From a virus: 63,106 nucleotides of DNA. Position numbers and translations under genes: made by a program. Positions 1 through 6,649 of this stretch are shown here, piece by piece. The DNA is taken from IMG/VR virus record IMGVR_UViG_3300024520_000071, positions 1 through 63,106 of that record; one strand, 5' to 3'. The notes beneath the pieces are model-generated. The model did not search any database. It was not told the origin of the DNA and saw nothing but the letters and a program-made list of their open reading frames with translations. Every line of letters begins with the position of its first letter. Positions within the stretch are counted from its first letter, which is position 1.

Positions 1-352
1 TCGGGTACACATCGTCGGGCGTCGGCATGTTCATTGACGCATCAATCGTCCCGTACTGCGACATGACTTGGACTGACGTGGTCCCGTGGTCGTTGACGAT
101 ACTTACCTGCTTTGTCTTGGCCGTGGAGATGATCTGCTTTGCGCTAGCCTTGGACAGCAGGAACGGATCGCAGGGTTGCGGAATCAATTCGTCGTCCTCG
201 CGCGCCGGTTGTTCGGGCAGGTCCATCATCACCAGTATGCAACCATTGCTGGCGACGGTCTTGTCAGGTAGGCACAGGACATTCTGTATTGCGCCACGAG
301 CTTCGGGCCCGGTGAAGTCATGAAGGGCGAGATTTGCCTTGTCGTACTGCAT
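1..352 (-). CDS. Sliding clamp (DnaN-like), 5' part, allele 1, cut by window edge
   Basis: This encodes the first 117 residues of the clamp-like protein found complete at 62278-62988. The start is the ATG ending at 352, preceded by GAGG. Against the complete copy there are 11 amino-acid differences (for example K to C and L to I after the SNG motif, and D-F to A-S), several needing two or three base changes in one codon. The rest of the gene lies outside the window or, if the genome is circular, is the 62278-62636 part. Confidence 0.85.
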   Translation of the reverse strand, partial: MQYDKANLALHDFTGPEARGAIQNVLCLPDKTVASNGCILVMMDLPEQPAREDDELIPQPCDPFLLSKASAKQIISTAKTKQVSIVNDHGTTSVQVMSQYGTIDASMNMPTPDDVYP

Positions 353-470
353 TGGTAGCCTCAATGTTGATCGTTGTGGTTGATTAGGTCTGGTCGTCGT
401 CGCGCGGTTCCTCCGGCACCACTAAGAATTGATAGTTGCAGGATGTTCGAGCGCATCGATGGCGCTGGAT
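1..470. repeat. Imperfect terminal direct repeat, left copy
   Basis: Matches 62637-63106 base for base without an indel, with about 32 substitutions. The differences sit mainly in three blocks (128-147, 236-245 and about 271-314), while 1-127 and 148-235 are identical. It covers the 5' part of the clamp gene and the 3' part of the following zinc-ribbon gene. A true packaged terminal repeat should be identical, so this more likely shows two alleles of one locus at the ends of a circular or permuted genome. Confidence 0.95.
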
Positions 471-572
471 GATGTCGTCCTCGTCACAATGCAAAGGATC
501 GCGAGTCCGTGTCCCGCACTTGGGGCAGGTCGTCGGGTCGTCCGTCATGTAGTAGCGGTCGAGCTCCGGCAT
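384..572 (-). CDS. Small zinc-ribbon protein (62 aa)
   Basis: A short protein with CPKC near residue 16 and a second Cys/His group (HC, C-x4-C) about 20-30 residues later, consistent with one zinc ribbon; the tail is acidic. The start was set at the ATG whose first base overlaps the last base of the upstream stop (TAATG at 570-574), so translation is probably coupled. It lies upstream of the clamp gene in leftward unit A. Its 3' half is duplicated at 63020-63106. The function is unknown; DNA, RNA or protein binding is possible. Confidence 0.75.
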   Translation of the reverse strand: MPELDRYYMTDDPTTCPKCGTRTRDPLHCDEDDIIQRHRCARTSCNYQFLVVPEEPRDDDQT

Positions 573-916
573 TAGATCACCGCCTTCCAGCCTTCGATGA
601 TTTCGTGGCAGTTGTGGTCGTTCGCGCACATGATCGATTCGAGCTCGTTGTCCGCTTCCTCGGATGATACGATTGCCATCCGGTATCGCTTCGATTCGTC
701 GTCATTGTCGACAACCATGATCGCCTCGTGGTGGTCATAGTCGCCGCCAACCTGATTGTCATCACGCGCCGTGATCTTCAATGTCAGGTTGTCGAGGTCG
801 ACGGTTCTGGTCGCTTGGAGCCGTTCGCCGCAGGGTGTCAGCTTGCCGTTGTCGCCATAGACCATGACAGGACAGGCCGGCAGCAATTTGGGTTCGGTTT
901 CGGGTTTCAGGTTCAT
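572..916 (-). CDS. Hypothetical protein (114 aa) with Cys pairs
   Basis: The start is the ATG at 914-916 with GGAG six bases upstream; the longer open frame beyond it lacks a ribosome site. The N-terminus has two widely spaced Cys residues (ACP, PCG) in a motif like small phage proteins that bind one metal. The middle is rich in Asp and His and there is a further C-x5-C near the end. It overlaps the next gene by one base. No family is recognised. Confidence 0.7.
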   Translation of the reverse strand: MNLKPETEPKLLPACPVMVYGDNGKLTPCGERLQATRTVDLDNLTLKITARDDNQVGGDYDHHEAIMVVDNDDESKRYRMAIVSSEEADNELESIMCANDHNCHEIIEGWKAVI

Positions 917-939
917 TGGGTCTCCGTCGGGTTGGGGGT

Positions 940-1152
940 TTACATCAATGCTTCGCGTAGACAATCGACGCATGTTTCCTCGTCGATGTTCGTGCCGCCA
1001 CAATCCATGCAGCGGACTGGTTCCGTTGGTTCGGGTTCCACGTCCGGGTCCGGGAGCCATACCCCGTCCCAGGCCATCGCCCGTCCCCTGATGATCGCTT
1101 TGTGCTTAACCATTGCTTTGCTCCTTGGGTTTGCATTATAAATCTCCTTCAT
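940..1152 (-). CDS. Small zinc-ribbon protein (70 aa)
   Basis: The start at 1152 follows AGAGGAACGAAA, a good ribosome site. The C-terminus carries CMDC and CVDC about 12 residues apart, a compact four-Cys ribbon, after a Pro/Glu-rich linker. The basic N-terminus (KHK, RGR) could contact nucleic acid. It is in line with the neighbours in unit A but separated from them by 14 and 23 bases instead of overlapping. Function unknown. Confidence 0.7.
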   Translation of the reverse strand: MKEIYNANPRSKAMVKHKAIIRGRAMAWDGVWLPDPDVEPEPTEPVRCMDCGGTNIDEETCVDCLREALM

Positions 1153-1166
1153 TTTCGTTCCTCTGG

Positions 1167-2042
1167 TTAGGTGTTCTTGTCTACTATCGCTTCGGCCTTC
1201 TTCCATCGGCTACCATGGGCAGGAAAGCCAATCACATAATCACGGTCACGGATCGCGCATAGACCACAGGTGGCGCATGTCGTTTTGTCGTCGTTGTAGG
1301 CAGGGCAACGCACCACACGAGCACCGCCCGCCGTCATCGTCACCTTGGGTGCCGCTTTCTTGAGCATCGTCACCACAGGTGCCTTAATGCCGGTCGCTAA
1401 TATCCGGTCTACGTCCTTTGGGCCATTGGCCGATACGTTGACAGCAAAGCCGCCAGCATTAGCCGCCTCGATGTGCCGCCGGTTCGCCGCCGTCAATGGC
1501 TTGTGAGTGTACGCGAAGCCTCGCCGCCCGTGTTGCGCCGCGGTGATTGCGGCCAGCGCCTTGGGATTGATGCGCTTGTCGATGCCGGGCAAGTCGCCAG
1601 CCTGACCATGGCGCCACAGCTGAAACCGCGGGAGCCCTTGCAAAGCCTCGCAGAATTCCGCCAGTGTCAGACCTTTGCCACCGGTCACGTTGCGCCAGTG
1701 AATCATTAAGGGTCCAGCCTCAGCATAACATCCGTTTCCCATCAACGGACACGACGTCGGGCACGTCTGCGCGCCCACAGTGCCATAGGGTATGAAGCCC
1801 ACCTTTTGATTTGGCGTATCCGCTTTCAGGATCCTCGGTACTCGCAGCGTGTAGCGCGTGCCGTCGTCTTTCGGCAGGTCCAGCAGCTTGGGTCTGTTCG
1901 TGCCGCTGCCGCCCGCCTGGGCGATTATCTGTTCGTGCAGGAGCTCAGACATCACGGCCAGTATCGCCGGATCATGCACGAGCCGCGGTGCCTCGGTTGT
2001 TAAGACCTTGGCCAGCGCGCGTCGGTAGTCGCCTTGCGTCAT
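1167..2042 (-). CDS. Cys-cluster phage protein, Gp37/DUF-like, possible Fe-S or metal enzyme (291 aa)
   Basis: Two Cys clusters frame the protein: C-x3-C-x6-C followed by YA (around residue 95-108), and C-x9-C-x2-C-x2-C near residues 250-265. Between them are conserved-looking stretches (TLAEF, GLPRFQLWRHG, NVSANG). The first cluster and the YA that follows recall the uncharacterised Gp37/Gp68-type phage proteins, often noted as radical-SAM-like, but the spacing differs from the classic C-x3-C-x2-C. The ATG at 2042 overlaps the upstream stop by one base; a GTG at 2045 is possible. It is the largest gene in this part of unit A. The assignment rests on motifs only. Confidence 0.6.
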   Translation of the reverse strand: MTQGDYRRALAKVLTTEAPRLVHDPAILAVMSELLHEQIIAQAGGSGTNRPKLLDLPKDDGTRYTLRVPRILKADTPNQKVGFIPYGTVGAQTCPTSCPLMGNGCYAEAGPLMIHWRNVTGGKGLTLAEFCEALQGLPRFQLWRHGQAGDLPGIDKRINPKALAAITAAQHGRRGFAYTHKPLTAANRRHIEAANAGGFAVNVSANGPKDVDRILATGIKAPVVTMLKKAAPKVTMTAGGARVVRCPAYNDDKTTCATCGLCAIRDRDYVIGFPAHGSRWKKAEAIVDKNT

Positions 2043-2236
2043 CACGACTGCCTCTTGATAGTAATCTTGCGATTAGAAAACCACTCCGGAACATCAACCT
2101 TCGAATCAGGATGCGGATTAGATGCGTCTTGGTCTCGTATGTGTGCAATCCCTCCGGATACCTGCAATAGCTTGTAGGTATAGGTGCCCGTGTTGCGATG
2201 GGTGCTTTCGAATATGGTGCCGCATTTCATGTCCAC
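2042..2236 (-). CDS. Hypothetical small protein (64 aa)
   Basis: A GTG start at 2236 is preferred because AGAGG lies eight bases upstream; an ATG two codons later is the alternative. The sequence looks like a small beta protein (KCGTIFES, YKLLQVSGGIAHIRD) with a basic tail. It overlaps its neighbours at both ends in the coupled pattern seen across unit A. No family recognised. Confidence 0.6.
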   Translation of the reverse strand: MDMKCGTIFESTHRNTGTYTYKLLQVSGGIAHIRDQDASNPHPDSKVDVPEWFSNRKITIKRQS

Positions 2237-2400
2237 AGCTGCCGCCTCTGTTGCTGGTAGAATTGGTTCTGATCGATTCGCGGCGTACGGAAGATCACAG
2301 GACCATCCGTATCAGCCGGAACTATGCAATCGGCGTACTCGTCCGCCTCTGGTGTCGCCATGGCCGAATAGGCCAGCAGGATTAGTAGCGCGCGCATCAT
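2227..2400 (-). CDS. Small exported or membrane protein with signal-like N-terminus (57 aa)
   Basis: The protein begins MMRALLILLAYSAMA, a short hydrophobic segment that looks like a Sec signal or a membrane anchor, followed by an acidic and Gln-rich stretch with one Cys. The start is the first of two adjacent ATGs (2398-2400), overlapping the upstream stop, with AAGG upstream. No lipobox is clear. It could act in the envelope (superinfection exclusion or lysis), but nothing in the sequence decides this. Confidence 0.55.
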   Translation of the reverse strand: MMRALLILLAYSAMATPEADEYADCIVPADTDGPVIFRTPRIDQNQFYQQQRRQLWT

Positions 2401-2618
2401 GTCGTGGCCTTGGGTTCGATGTTCCAGCATTCGTTGAGATGTGACGAAGCAGTCATGTTCGGGGTTTTCCGGATCCAGATATCAGGAGCCGGTTTCATGT
2501 GGCCGCGCGTACATGTGCCGCGCCCGATGAAGCTCTTGTTTCTATGCCCCTCGTGGCCGCGCCAGAATCGACACGATACGCAACATCCTTCTTGTTCTCC
2601 TGCTTCCTCGTAGGTCAT
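2397..2618 (-). CDS. Cys-rich small protein (73 aa)
   Basis: The start at 2618 forms an ATGA overlap with the upstream gene. The N-terminal half has C-C-x2-C followed by RFW, then a further Cys after GRGT and one near the C-terminus; the CxxCxFW arrangement is common in small phage metal-binding proteins. It is probably a single zinc site. Function unknown. Confidence 0.65.
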   Translation of the reverse strand: MTYEEAGEQEGCCVSCRFWRGHEGHRNKSFIGRGTCTRGHMKPAPDIWIRKTPNMTASSHLNECWNIEPKATT

Positions 2619-2857
2619 GTGCAACACCCGCAGCATGGCGCATCAATGCAGCGCCCGTTCTTGTTTTGGATGACAGTTTCGCCGCTGTCAGGGAAGTAAT
2701 AGCTGACCACGGCCGGAGCTCCTGAGTCAGAGCAGGCCGGATGTCTCACTATCCATTGCCCGCCTTCTTTCGTCAGGTAGCCGCCGTTAGCCGGAACCAT
2801 CCGCCCGCATGTATGGCACTTCGCGCGGTATGTGTTTACTCGCTGTTGTTCCTTCAT
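2615..2857 (-). CDS. Zinc-finger-like small protein (80 aa)
   Basis: An N-terminal CHTCGRMVPANGG motif with a later HPAC resembles treble-clef or ribbon fingers of phage proteins; the C-terminus ends in a second dense Cys group (C-C-x-C-C). ATGA overlaps join it to both neighbours. The basic N-terminus suggests nucleic-acid contact, which is inference. Confidence 0.7.
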   Translation of the reverse strand: MKEQQRVNTYRAKCHTCGRMVPANGGYLTKEGGQWIVRHPACSDSGAPAVVSYYFPDSGETVIQNKNGRCIDAPCCGCCT

Positions 2858-3240
2858 TTCTTGCCCCTCTTCTTTTCGTAGAGCCAGCCCAGACGGAAGG
2901 TATAGGAGCCCGCATCAGTGATCAGGGAGCCGCACTCGTTTACTTCTGCGAGCGCGTCACCAACGACCAGATAGCAGATGATTTCGTGCCGCTTCACTAT
3001 CCGGCCTTCGGTCTTGTTGAGGTCGCGCCAGACATCTTCTATGTCAACGCCGCGCGCCCAGCTGCCGCCAGTCATGCCGATGATGCAACGCTTGGACGTG
3101 TCCAGTATCGCGGTAGGTCGCGACAGGGCATCGACGACGGCTTTGGCCAGTGCTGCCGTTTCGTATGGCAACAATGGATTACTCATGGGTACGGCCGATA
3201 GCGCCGCTTGGATCTGTTCGATTCGTTCTTGCTCTTTCAT
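2854..3240 (-). CDS. Hypothetical protein (128 aa)
   Basis: The start at 3240 (MKEQERIEQ) gives an ATGA overlap with the upstream gene; the open frame upstream of it has no ribosome site. The N-terminal 40 residues are helical, followed by a mixed region with CIIGMTGGSWARG and a C-terminus rich in aromatic and basic residues (YTFRLGWLYEKKRGKK). No known family is recognised. Confidence 0.65.
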   Translation of the reverse strand: MKEQERIEQIQAALSAVPMSNPLLPYETAALAKAVVDALSRPTAILDTSKRCIIGMTGGSWARGVDIEDVWRDLNKTEGRIVKRHEIICYLVVGDALAEVNECGSLITDAGSYTFRLGWLYEKKRGKK

Positions 3241-3470
3241 GATCTGAATACTCCGTCGCGTTCCATGATCAGGTTGACAGTTTCCCAGCAGAAATCCGCG
3301 CCCGTATTGGACTTGCAATGTGGGCAGGGGTCGACCGCCCGAATAGCGGCAAATGGTTCATACTCGACCGTGGCGACAACAGCCGCCCGCCCGTTAAGAA
3401 CGCAGGCCGCGCCGCGCCACTTGGCACACAGCGTCCGTTTCTCTTTCTCCGTCGATGCTGGTAGGCTCAT
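3237..3470 (-). CDS. Small protein with CPHC motif (77 aa)
   Basis: The single clear motif is DPCPHCKSN, paired with upstream Cys residues (LCAKW, AACV) and a downstream FCW, enough for one metal site. It overlaps the upstream gene by ATGA and has GAGGTGAGACC before the start. Function unknown. Confidence 0.65.
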   Translation of the reverse strand: MSLPASTEKEKRTLCAKWRGAACVLNGRAAVVATVEYEPFAAIRAVDPCPHCKSNTGADFCWETVNLIMERDGVFRS

Positions 3471-3667
3471 GGTCTCACCTCGTTTGTGATGTGTTGCGCA
3501 CCATGGCGCAGCGCCAACGCCAAAAGCAGCGTGAGCGGTAGGTTGGTTTGGGTTCGGAGCTCGGTCAACTGGTCGAGGGTCGCATCGTCGACGCGCGCCA
3601 ACATCCAGCCTTGGCCCTTGCGGCGATCAATGGCGGGGAGATCCCGCTTGCCGTTGGTCAGGTCCAT
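3467..3667 (-). CDS. Small ribbon-helix-helix-like protein (66 aa)
   Basis: After a basic N-terminus, the stretch WMLARVDDATLDQLTELR followed by an Asn-Leu-Pro turn and a Leu/Ala-rich helix fits a ribbon-helix-helix fold (short strand, helix, turn, helix), the fold of Arc/MetJ-type DNA-binding dimers. The start at 3667 overlaps the upstream gene by ten bases. If correct it could be a regulator of unit A. The reading rests on pattern only. Confidence 0.5.
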   Translation of the reverse strand: MDLTNGKRDLPAIDRRKGQGWMLARVDDATLDQLTELRTQTNLPLTLLLALALRHGAQHITNEVRP

Positions 3668-4086
3668 AATGCACCGCCGCACAGGTCGCAGTATGTTCCG
3701 TCGCATTGCGTGTATTGGCAAACGCCGCATTGCAGCGTCGGCCACTTGCTACGGTCGCTGCCGCGGAGCATCGTCAACGTGGTATCGGACGGTGTCCCGT
3801 CGTCGTTGGTCAATGGTCCGCAGCTTTCCGTCTTGAGTTCGGGCTCAGGTTCCAGATCGTCGAAGCGAACGATCGCCAGCGCCAGCCAGCCGCGCACATC
3901 AGCAATCGTCTTGAGTTCGGGCTCAGGTTCCAGCGCCAGCCAGCCGCGGACGTCTTTGATGTTCAGGTCTCGTTCGCTGCCGTCGTCCGCATAGACGTTG
4001 TCGTTGTCGCTGTCCCGCTCGCATTGGCATAGCGCAATGTCAAGCAGGTCCACCAGTTCGGAGCGCGTCAGTCGTTTGGTGCTCAT
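3658..4086 (-). CDS. Protein with internal duplication and C-terminal zinc ribbon (142 aa)
   Basis: The middle holds two copies of a DVRGWLAL / LEPEPELKT unit, encoded by the near-identical DNA repeat at 3829-3954, with an extra AIVRFDD insert in one copy. The C-terminus has C-x2-C, then C-x5-C-x2-C followed by GG, a compact zinc ribbon. The N-terminus (TRSELVDLLDIAL) is helical. ATGA couples it to its upstream neighbour. The repeat looks recent because the DNA copies are almost unchanged. Confidence 0.65.
   Translation of the reverse strand: MSTKRLTRSELVDLLDIALCQCERDSDNDNVYADDGSERDLNIKDVRGWLALEPEPELKTIADVRGWLALAIVRFDDLEPEPELKTESCGPLTNDDGTPSDTTLTMLRGSDRSKWPTLQCGVCQYTQCDGTYCDLCGGALWT
3829..3954. 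repeat. Two-copy tandem repeat inside a CDS
   Basis: A 27-base unit at 3829-3855 recurs exactly at 3907-3933, each followed by CCAGCCAGCCGCG-type sequence. A 20-base insert (3856-3875) separates the first unit from its partner block. It keeps the reading frame of the 142-residue zinc-ribbon protein. Confidence 0.9.
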
Positions 4087-4331
4087 GATGCCACCGCCGC
4101 GCCGCTGTCGTCGTACGTGTAGTCGAGCTCGTATGCCAGCCCAGACTCCCCGTCGACGTCGTTACTCCACTCCCAATCAGGACCGTCTACAACTTCCCAG
4201 CTCCCCCCGAGGGGCAAGCCCCCCCGAAAGGTATTGAGATCCTGCAACTCGCAGAAGTCCAGACTATCAGTATCCGCCGTCAACGCTTCCAGCATGCCAG
4301 CCGGTATCACATAGGTCTCAGTCGCTTTCAT
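4083..4331 (-). CDS. Acidic hypothetical protein (82 aa)
   Basis: Strongly acidic, with a Trp/Asp-rich C-terminal half (WEVVDGPDWEWSNDVDGE) and no Cys pair apart from one FCEL. The overall charge and small size resemble phage DNA-mimic proteins, but that is only a resemblance. It overlaps both neighbours by ATGA. A run of seven C on the plus strand lies inside it around 4217. Confidence 0.6.
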   Translation of the reverse strand: MKATETYVIPAGMLEALTADTDSLDFCELQDLNTFRGGLPLGGSWEVVDGPDWEWSNDVDGESGLAYELDYTYDDSGAAVAS

Positions 4332-4954
4332 AGTCCAAGCCCCCCGTTACAGTCTGGGCAGCGGCCGCTTTTATGGCCTTCCCAGTCCGATTCTGCCGGA
4401 TACCACCGTTTAGCGCAAACCGTACAAACTACGCCAGTGAAGACACCATCATCAACGCCAGTAGGATTAACCGCGGCGTTGAGCTCGTCTATAGCTGCGT
4501 CGGTCGGATGCACCGCGGCCTCTTCCCATTGCGATGGATCATCAACGCCAGTAGGCGCCGTCGCGATAGGGTCGTCGAGCTCGTACGGTTCTTCGCCTCG
4601 CAGCGCCCGCAACTTAGCCAGCGCCGCAGTAGCAGAAGCCCGTAAGTCAGCAGCAACCGCCGCTTGCTTGTCGTAGCTGTCAGCCGGTCGACCAGTGCAG
4701 TACTCGCACCTGTTACGGTGCGGCAGACGCAGGTTGTAAGCCTCGCCACAGGTGCAGCCGCTATCACCCTCGTCGTCGTCGCCAACAATCTCCCAAGCCC
4801 CGCAGGTGTTGCCGTTGATGTCGCGCAGCTTGCCAGCTGTCTCGTCAAACGATTGCAAGTCACCCGCTAAACCTTGCAGGATCCCCGACAGTTCCCAGCT
4901 GCAATCCTCGCAGAAAGCCGCGCCGTTAGTCTCAATTCGTAGGCGAAAATGCAT
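4328..4954 (-). CDS. Multi-zinc-ribbon protein (208 aa)
   Basis: It has at least five Cys pairs: FCEDC near the start, CTC and CEYC in the first half, CTVC and CPDC at the C-terminus. The central part is a helical Ala-rich segment followed by two PTGVDD repeats encoded by an exact 18-base direct repeat (about 4449-4466 and 4543-4560). The start at 4954 has GGGG seven bases upstream; the long upstream extension of the frame is antisense to the previous gene and not used. Function unknown. Confidence 0.65.
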   Translation of the reverse strand: MHFRLRIETNGAAFCEDCSWELSGILQGLAGDLQSFDETAGKLRDINGNTCGAWEIVGDDDEGDSGCTCGEAYNLRLPHRNRCEYCTGRPADSYDKQAAVAADLRASATAALAKLRALRGEEPYELDDPIATAPTGVDDPSQWEEAAVHPTDAAIDELNAAVNPTGVDDGVFTGVVCTVCAKRWYPAESDWEGHKSGRCPDCNGGLGL

Positions 4955-4955
4955 A

Positions 4956-5327
4956 TCAGCACCCCGCCCGTCGTTCTGCTTCTTCCATCGCAATGAACGA
5001 CTCCAACGCTTCCAGATGTTCAGCCATCGCGCGTTGGCCATCGACCGTGACAGGATCAAGAACCTTGCCGGATCCAGTGCAGGTATGGCACCGCAGATCG
5101 TAGACGCCGCCGTGATACTCGCGCTCAAAATCAGGGTCAGCGGCGAAATCAGCATCGCTTATACCCATGTCATCAATGGCAGGGTTGACGTAGCTGCCGT
5201 CACCGTCGCAGGTAGGACAGATAGCCCACGTCGCAGCGTACTGTTCTTCCGGTGCATCATCAAACCAGAGCACCTTTGACCGGACATCAAATGATATCCC
5301 CGTTCTTACCATGTATCGCTTATCCAT
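4956..5327 (-). CDS. DnaJ-type CxxCxGxG protein, first gene of leftward unit A (123 aa)
   Basis: It carries CPTCDGDGSY and CHTCTGSGK about 45 residues apart, the two halves of a DnaJ-like zinc centre, common in small phage proteins without a J domain. The region between is acidic. The start at 5327 follows GAGGCTACCTC. It is the promoter-proximal gene of unit A, 66 bases downstream of the likely transcription start, so it may be among the earliest proteins made. Confidence 0.7.
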   Translation of the reverse strand: MDKRYMVRTGISFDVRSKVLWFDDAPEEQYAATWAICPTCDGDGSYVNPAIDDMGISDADFAADPDFEREYHGGVYDLRCHTCTGSGKVLDPVTVDGQRAMAEHLEALESFIAMEEAERRAGC

Positions 5328-5380
5328 GAGGTAGCCTCTTATGGGTTTGCGAGTTGTCCAGCGGCGAAATACCGCCAAAC

Positions 5381-5393
5381 GCCGACTCTCGGC
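5381..5393. promoter_or_regulatory. Short perfect inverted repeat at the unit A transcription start
   Basis: GCCGA-CTC-TCGGC lies at the expected start of transcription of unit A, just downstream of the -10 box. It may be an operator half-site pair or a 5' hairpin in the leader. Short repeats of this size also occur by chance. Confidence 0.35.
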
Positions 5394-5399
5394 ACTGTA

Positions 5400-5428
5400 C
5401 TTATACCGTATCGCCGCCATACTTGCAA
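5400..5428 (-). promoter_or_regulatory. Sigma70-like promoter of leftward unit A
   Basis: On the minus strand TTGCAA (5423-5428) and TATAAG (5400-5405) are 17 bases apart, near the consensus spacing. The start would fall near 5393, giving a 66-base leader to the first gene at 5327. The -35 overlaps an ATACTTG box repeated at 5494-5500, with the inverse AAGTAT at 5470-5475 and 5569-5574, possible binding sites for a regulator. Confidence 0.6.
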
Positions 5429-5735
5429 GGCGCAGAAAGAGCAAAGTTCACGCGCGGTTGCCGTGGCGTAAGTATCTTAGAATACACGATGTTATACTTG
5501 AAGTAGAAACAACAAAACGATCAGTAGTGGCGGGAGATCCTTTCCCTTGCAGCGTGGCAAAGACTGTTAAGTATACGCAAATCTGGCCGAAATTGCAAGT
5601 CGTGATGACGTGACGTGGAGTCGATAGGTCGGGCGAAGCCCAACACCAGCGCCGCCAACATCGCCCCGTTCCCTATCTCAGCACTACGCCAAATTAGCTG
5701 AGTAGCGGCAATCGTAAACGCTGCAATCGTACAGG

Positions 5736-5858
5736 CTGTTGCTGCTGCTCACACTGGCCATGGGCATCATAGCCGCTGTTGTTGCTGCGTTGCTGGCTGC
5801 TGCTGTTCATGCGTTGCTGGCTGCTGCTGTTGTTGGTCATTGCTGCTGCTGCTGCTGA
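5736..5858. repeat. GCT-rich low-complexity repeat
   Basis: A run of GCT/GTT triplets containing a 21-base unit twice in exact copies (5787-5807 and 5811-5831) and a terminal (TGC)5. It lies in the largest non-coding region. It reads as a hydrophobic Ala/Val/Leu peptide ending in five Cys on one strand and as Ser/Gln repeats on the other, but neither frame has a ribosome site. Confidence 0.8.
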
Positions 5859-6087
5859 TCAGTGGCGCACTGGGTCTATACCTTCGCAGAGCCCCAGATC
5901 ACAGGAAGATTCGAGAGTACCTAACACTTACTAGCTCGTATACATATGACCTGGAAGGCGTCCCCCCCCACCCCCCTAATTGAGGATGGTCCCATATCTT
6001 CGGAAATCTATACCTACCCAGCCACACAAACTCCCCCAAAAATTACCACTTCTGGAACCGGGGCCCCTTTAAAAAATTACAATATTT

Positions 6088-6348
6088 TCAATCCTGGCGG
6101 CGTATCGGGGTTTGTTCCCACTGGAAGTCAGCGTCGTGGAGTGTGTAGTCTTCGAGTATGATTGCGTCTTCGATTCTGGTCTTTATCTCTTTCACTGCTT
6201 CTGCCGGCAGTACGGCAAAATCGGCTCGGCACCTCCATTCTTTCCTGGCGCCGTCGCAGTAGACGATTCCGGAGTGGGAGAACCGTGCGAATTCGTGGAT
6301 CTCGAGTTCGGTGCATTGGTATGTGAGGATTTTGATCAGCTTTGTCAT
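6088..6348 (-). CDS. Hypothetical protein, last gene of leftward unit B (86 aa)
   Basis: The start at 6348 forms ATGA with the upstream gene. The protein is mixed alpha/beta with HEFARFSHSGIVYCDG and a helix AEAVKEIKTRIEDAI. The C-terminal 15 residues are polar (WEQTPIRRQD). No family recognised. No hairpin terminator is evident just downstream. Confidence 0.6.
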   Translation of the reverse strand: MTKLIKILTYQCTELEIHEFARFSHSGIVYCDGARKEWRCRADFAVLPAEAVKEIKTRIEDAIILEDYTLHDADFQWEQTPIRRQD

Positions 6349-6539
6349 GGCTCTGTGGTTTCCAGGTTCTCGAGCATGCGGTCTCTGGCTTCGCAGTATG
6401 ATGCTGCGATCGAGTCTGTCTCTTCGATGAAGAAATCGCACATATCGTCATCTGGCGGTCTGTGTCCTTGTGCGATTCGATCGTGGAACATGCGGATGAA
6501 GCTGGCGATTGCTGCTGTTTCGTGTCTTGAGATGTTCAT
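6345..6539 (-). CDS. Small helical hypothetical protein (64 aa)
   Basis: The start at 6539 has GGGAGAAACC upstream, and the ATG overlaps the stop of the tiny membrane protein before it. The sequence is helical with IASFIRMFHDRIAQG and a DMCDFFIEE segment. Function unknown. Confidence 0.6.
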   Translation of the reverse strand: MNISRHETAAIASFIRMFHDRIAQGHRPPDDDMCDFFIEETDSIAASYCEARDRMLENLETTEP

Positions 6540-6649
6540 GGTTTCTCCCTGTATTTCTGTATGATTGCTTGTGCGGCGGCTATCGCAAGCAACAGCCATA
6601 TCCACGGTGGTACAAGCATCATGAAGATAAAGTTGATGTCATCCCTCAC
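6536..6649 (-). CDS. Tiny single-span membrane protein (37 aa)
   Basis: A GTG start (6647-6649) with an ideal AGGAGG site, fully coupled on both sides: GTGA with the upstream stop and ATGA with the next start. The 37 residues hold one hydrophobic helix (LVPPWIWLLLAIAAAQAI) followed by a basic tail (QKYREKP). Its size and layout fit a small holin, antiholin or envelope effector, but no family is recognised. Confidence 0.7.
   Translation of the reverse strand: MRDDINFIFMMLVPPWIWLLLAIAAAQAIIQKYREKP

Larger units (their letters stand above)
5328..6087. other. Largest non-coding region: promoter, low-complexity repeat, no clear gene
   Basis: About 760 bases separate the two leftward units. The left part holds the unit A promoter and several ATACTTG/AAGTAT boxes. 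The middle (5736-5858) is a GCT-rich repeat. The right part (5940-6087) alternates C-runs, a GGGGCCCC block (6059-6066) and A/T-rich sequence. It could contain the replication origin or regulatory sites. The open frames here (5946-6161 plus, 5760-5858 plus) have no ribosome site and are not called. Confidence 0.6.

Noticed and set aside
1-470. Exact terminal repeats as in phages with fixed DTRs
   Set aside because: The two copies differ at about 32 positions; true DTRs are kept identical by replication.
1-470. Diversity-generating retroelement variable region
   Set aside because: The substitutions are not restricted to one template base (A), no reverse transcriptase is present, and no template repeat is seen.
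5946-6161. Plus-strand ORF of 71 codons
   Set aside because: No ribosome site, strange composition (C-runs) and antisense overlap with a coupled gene.
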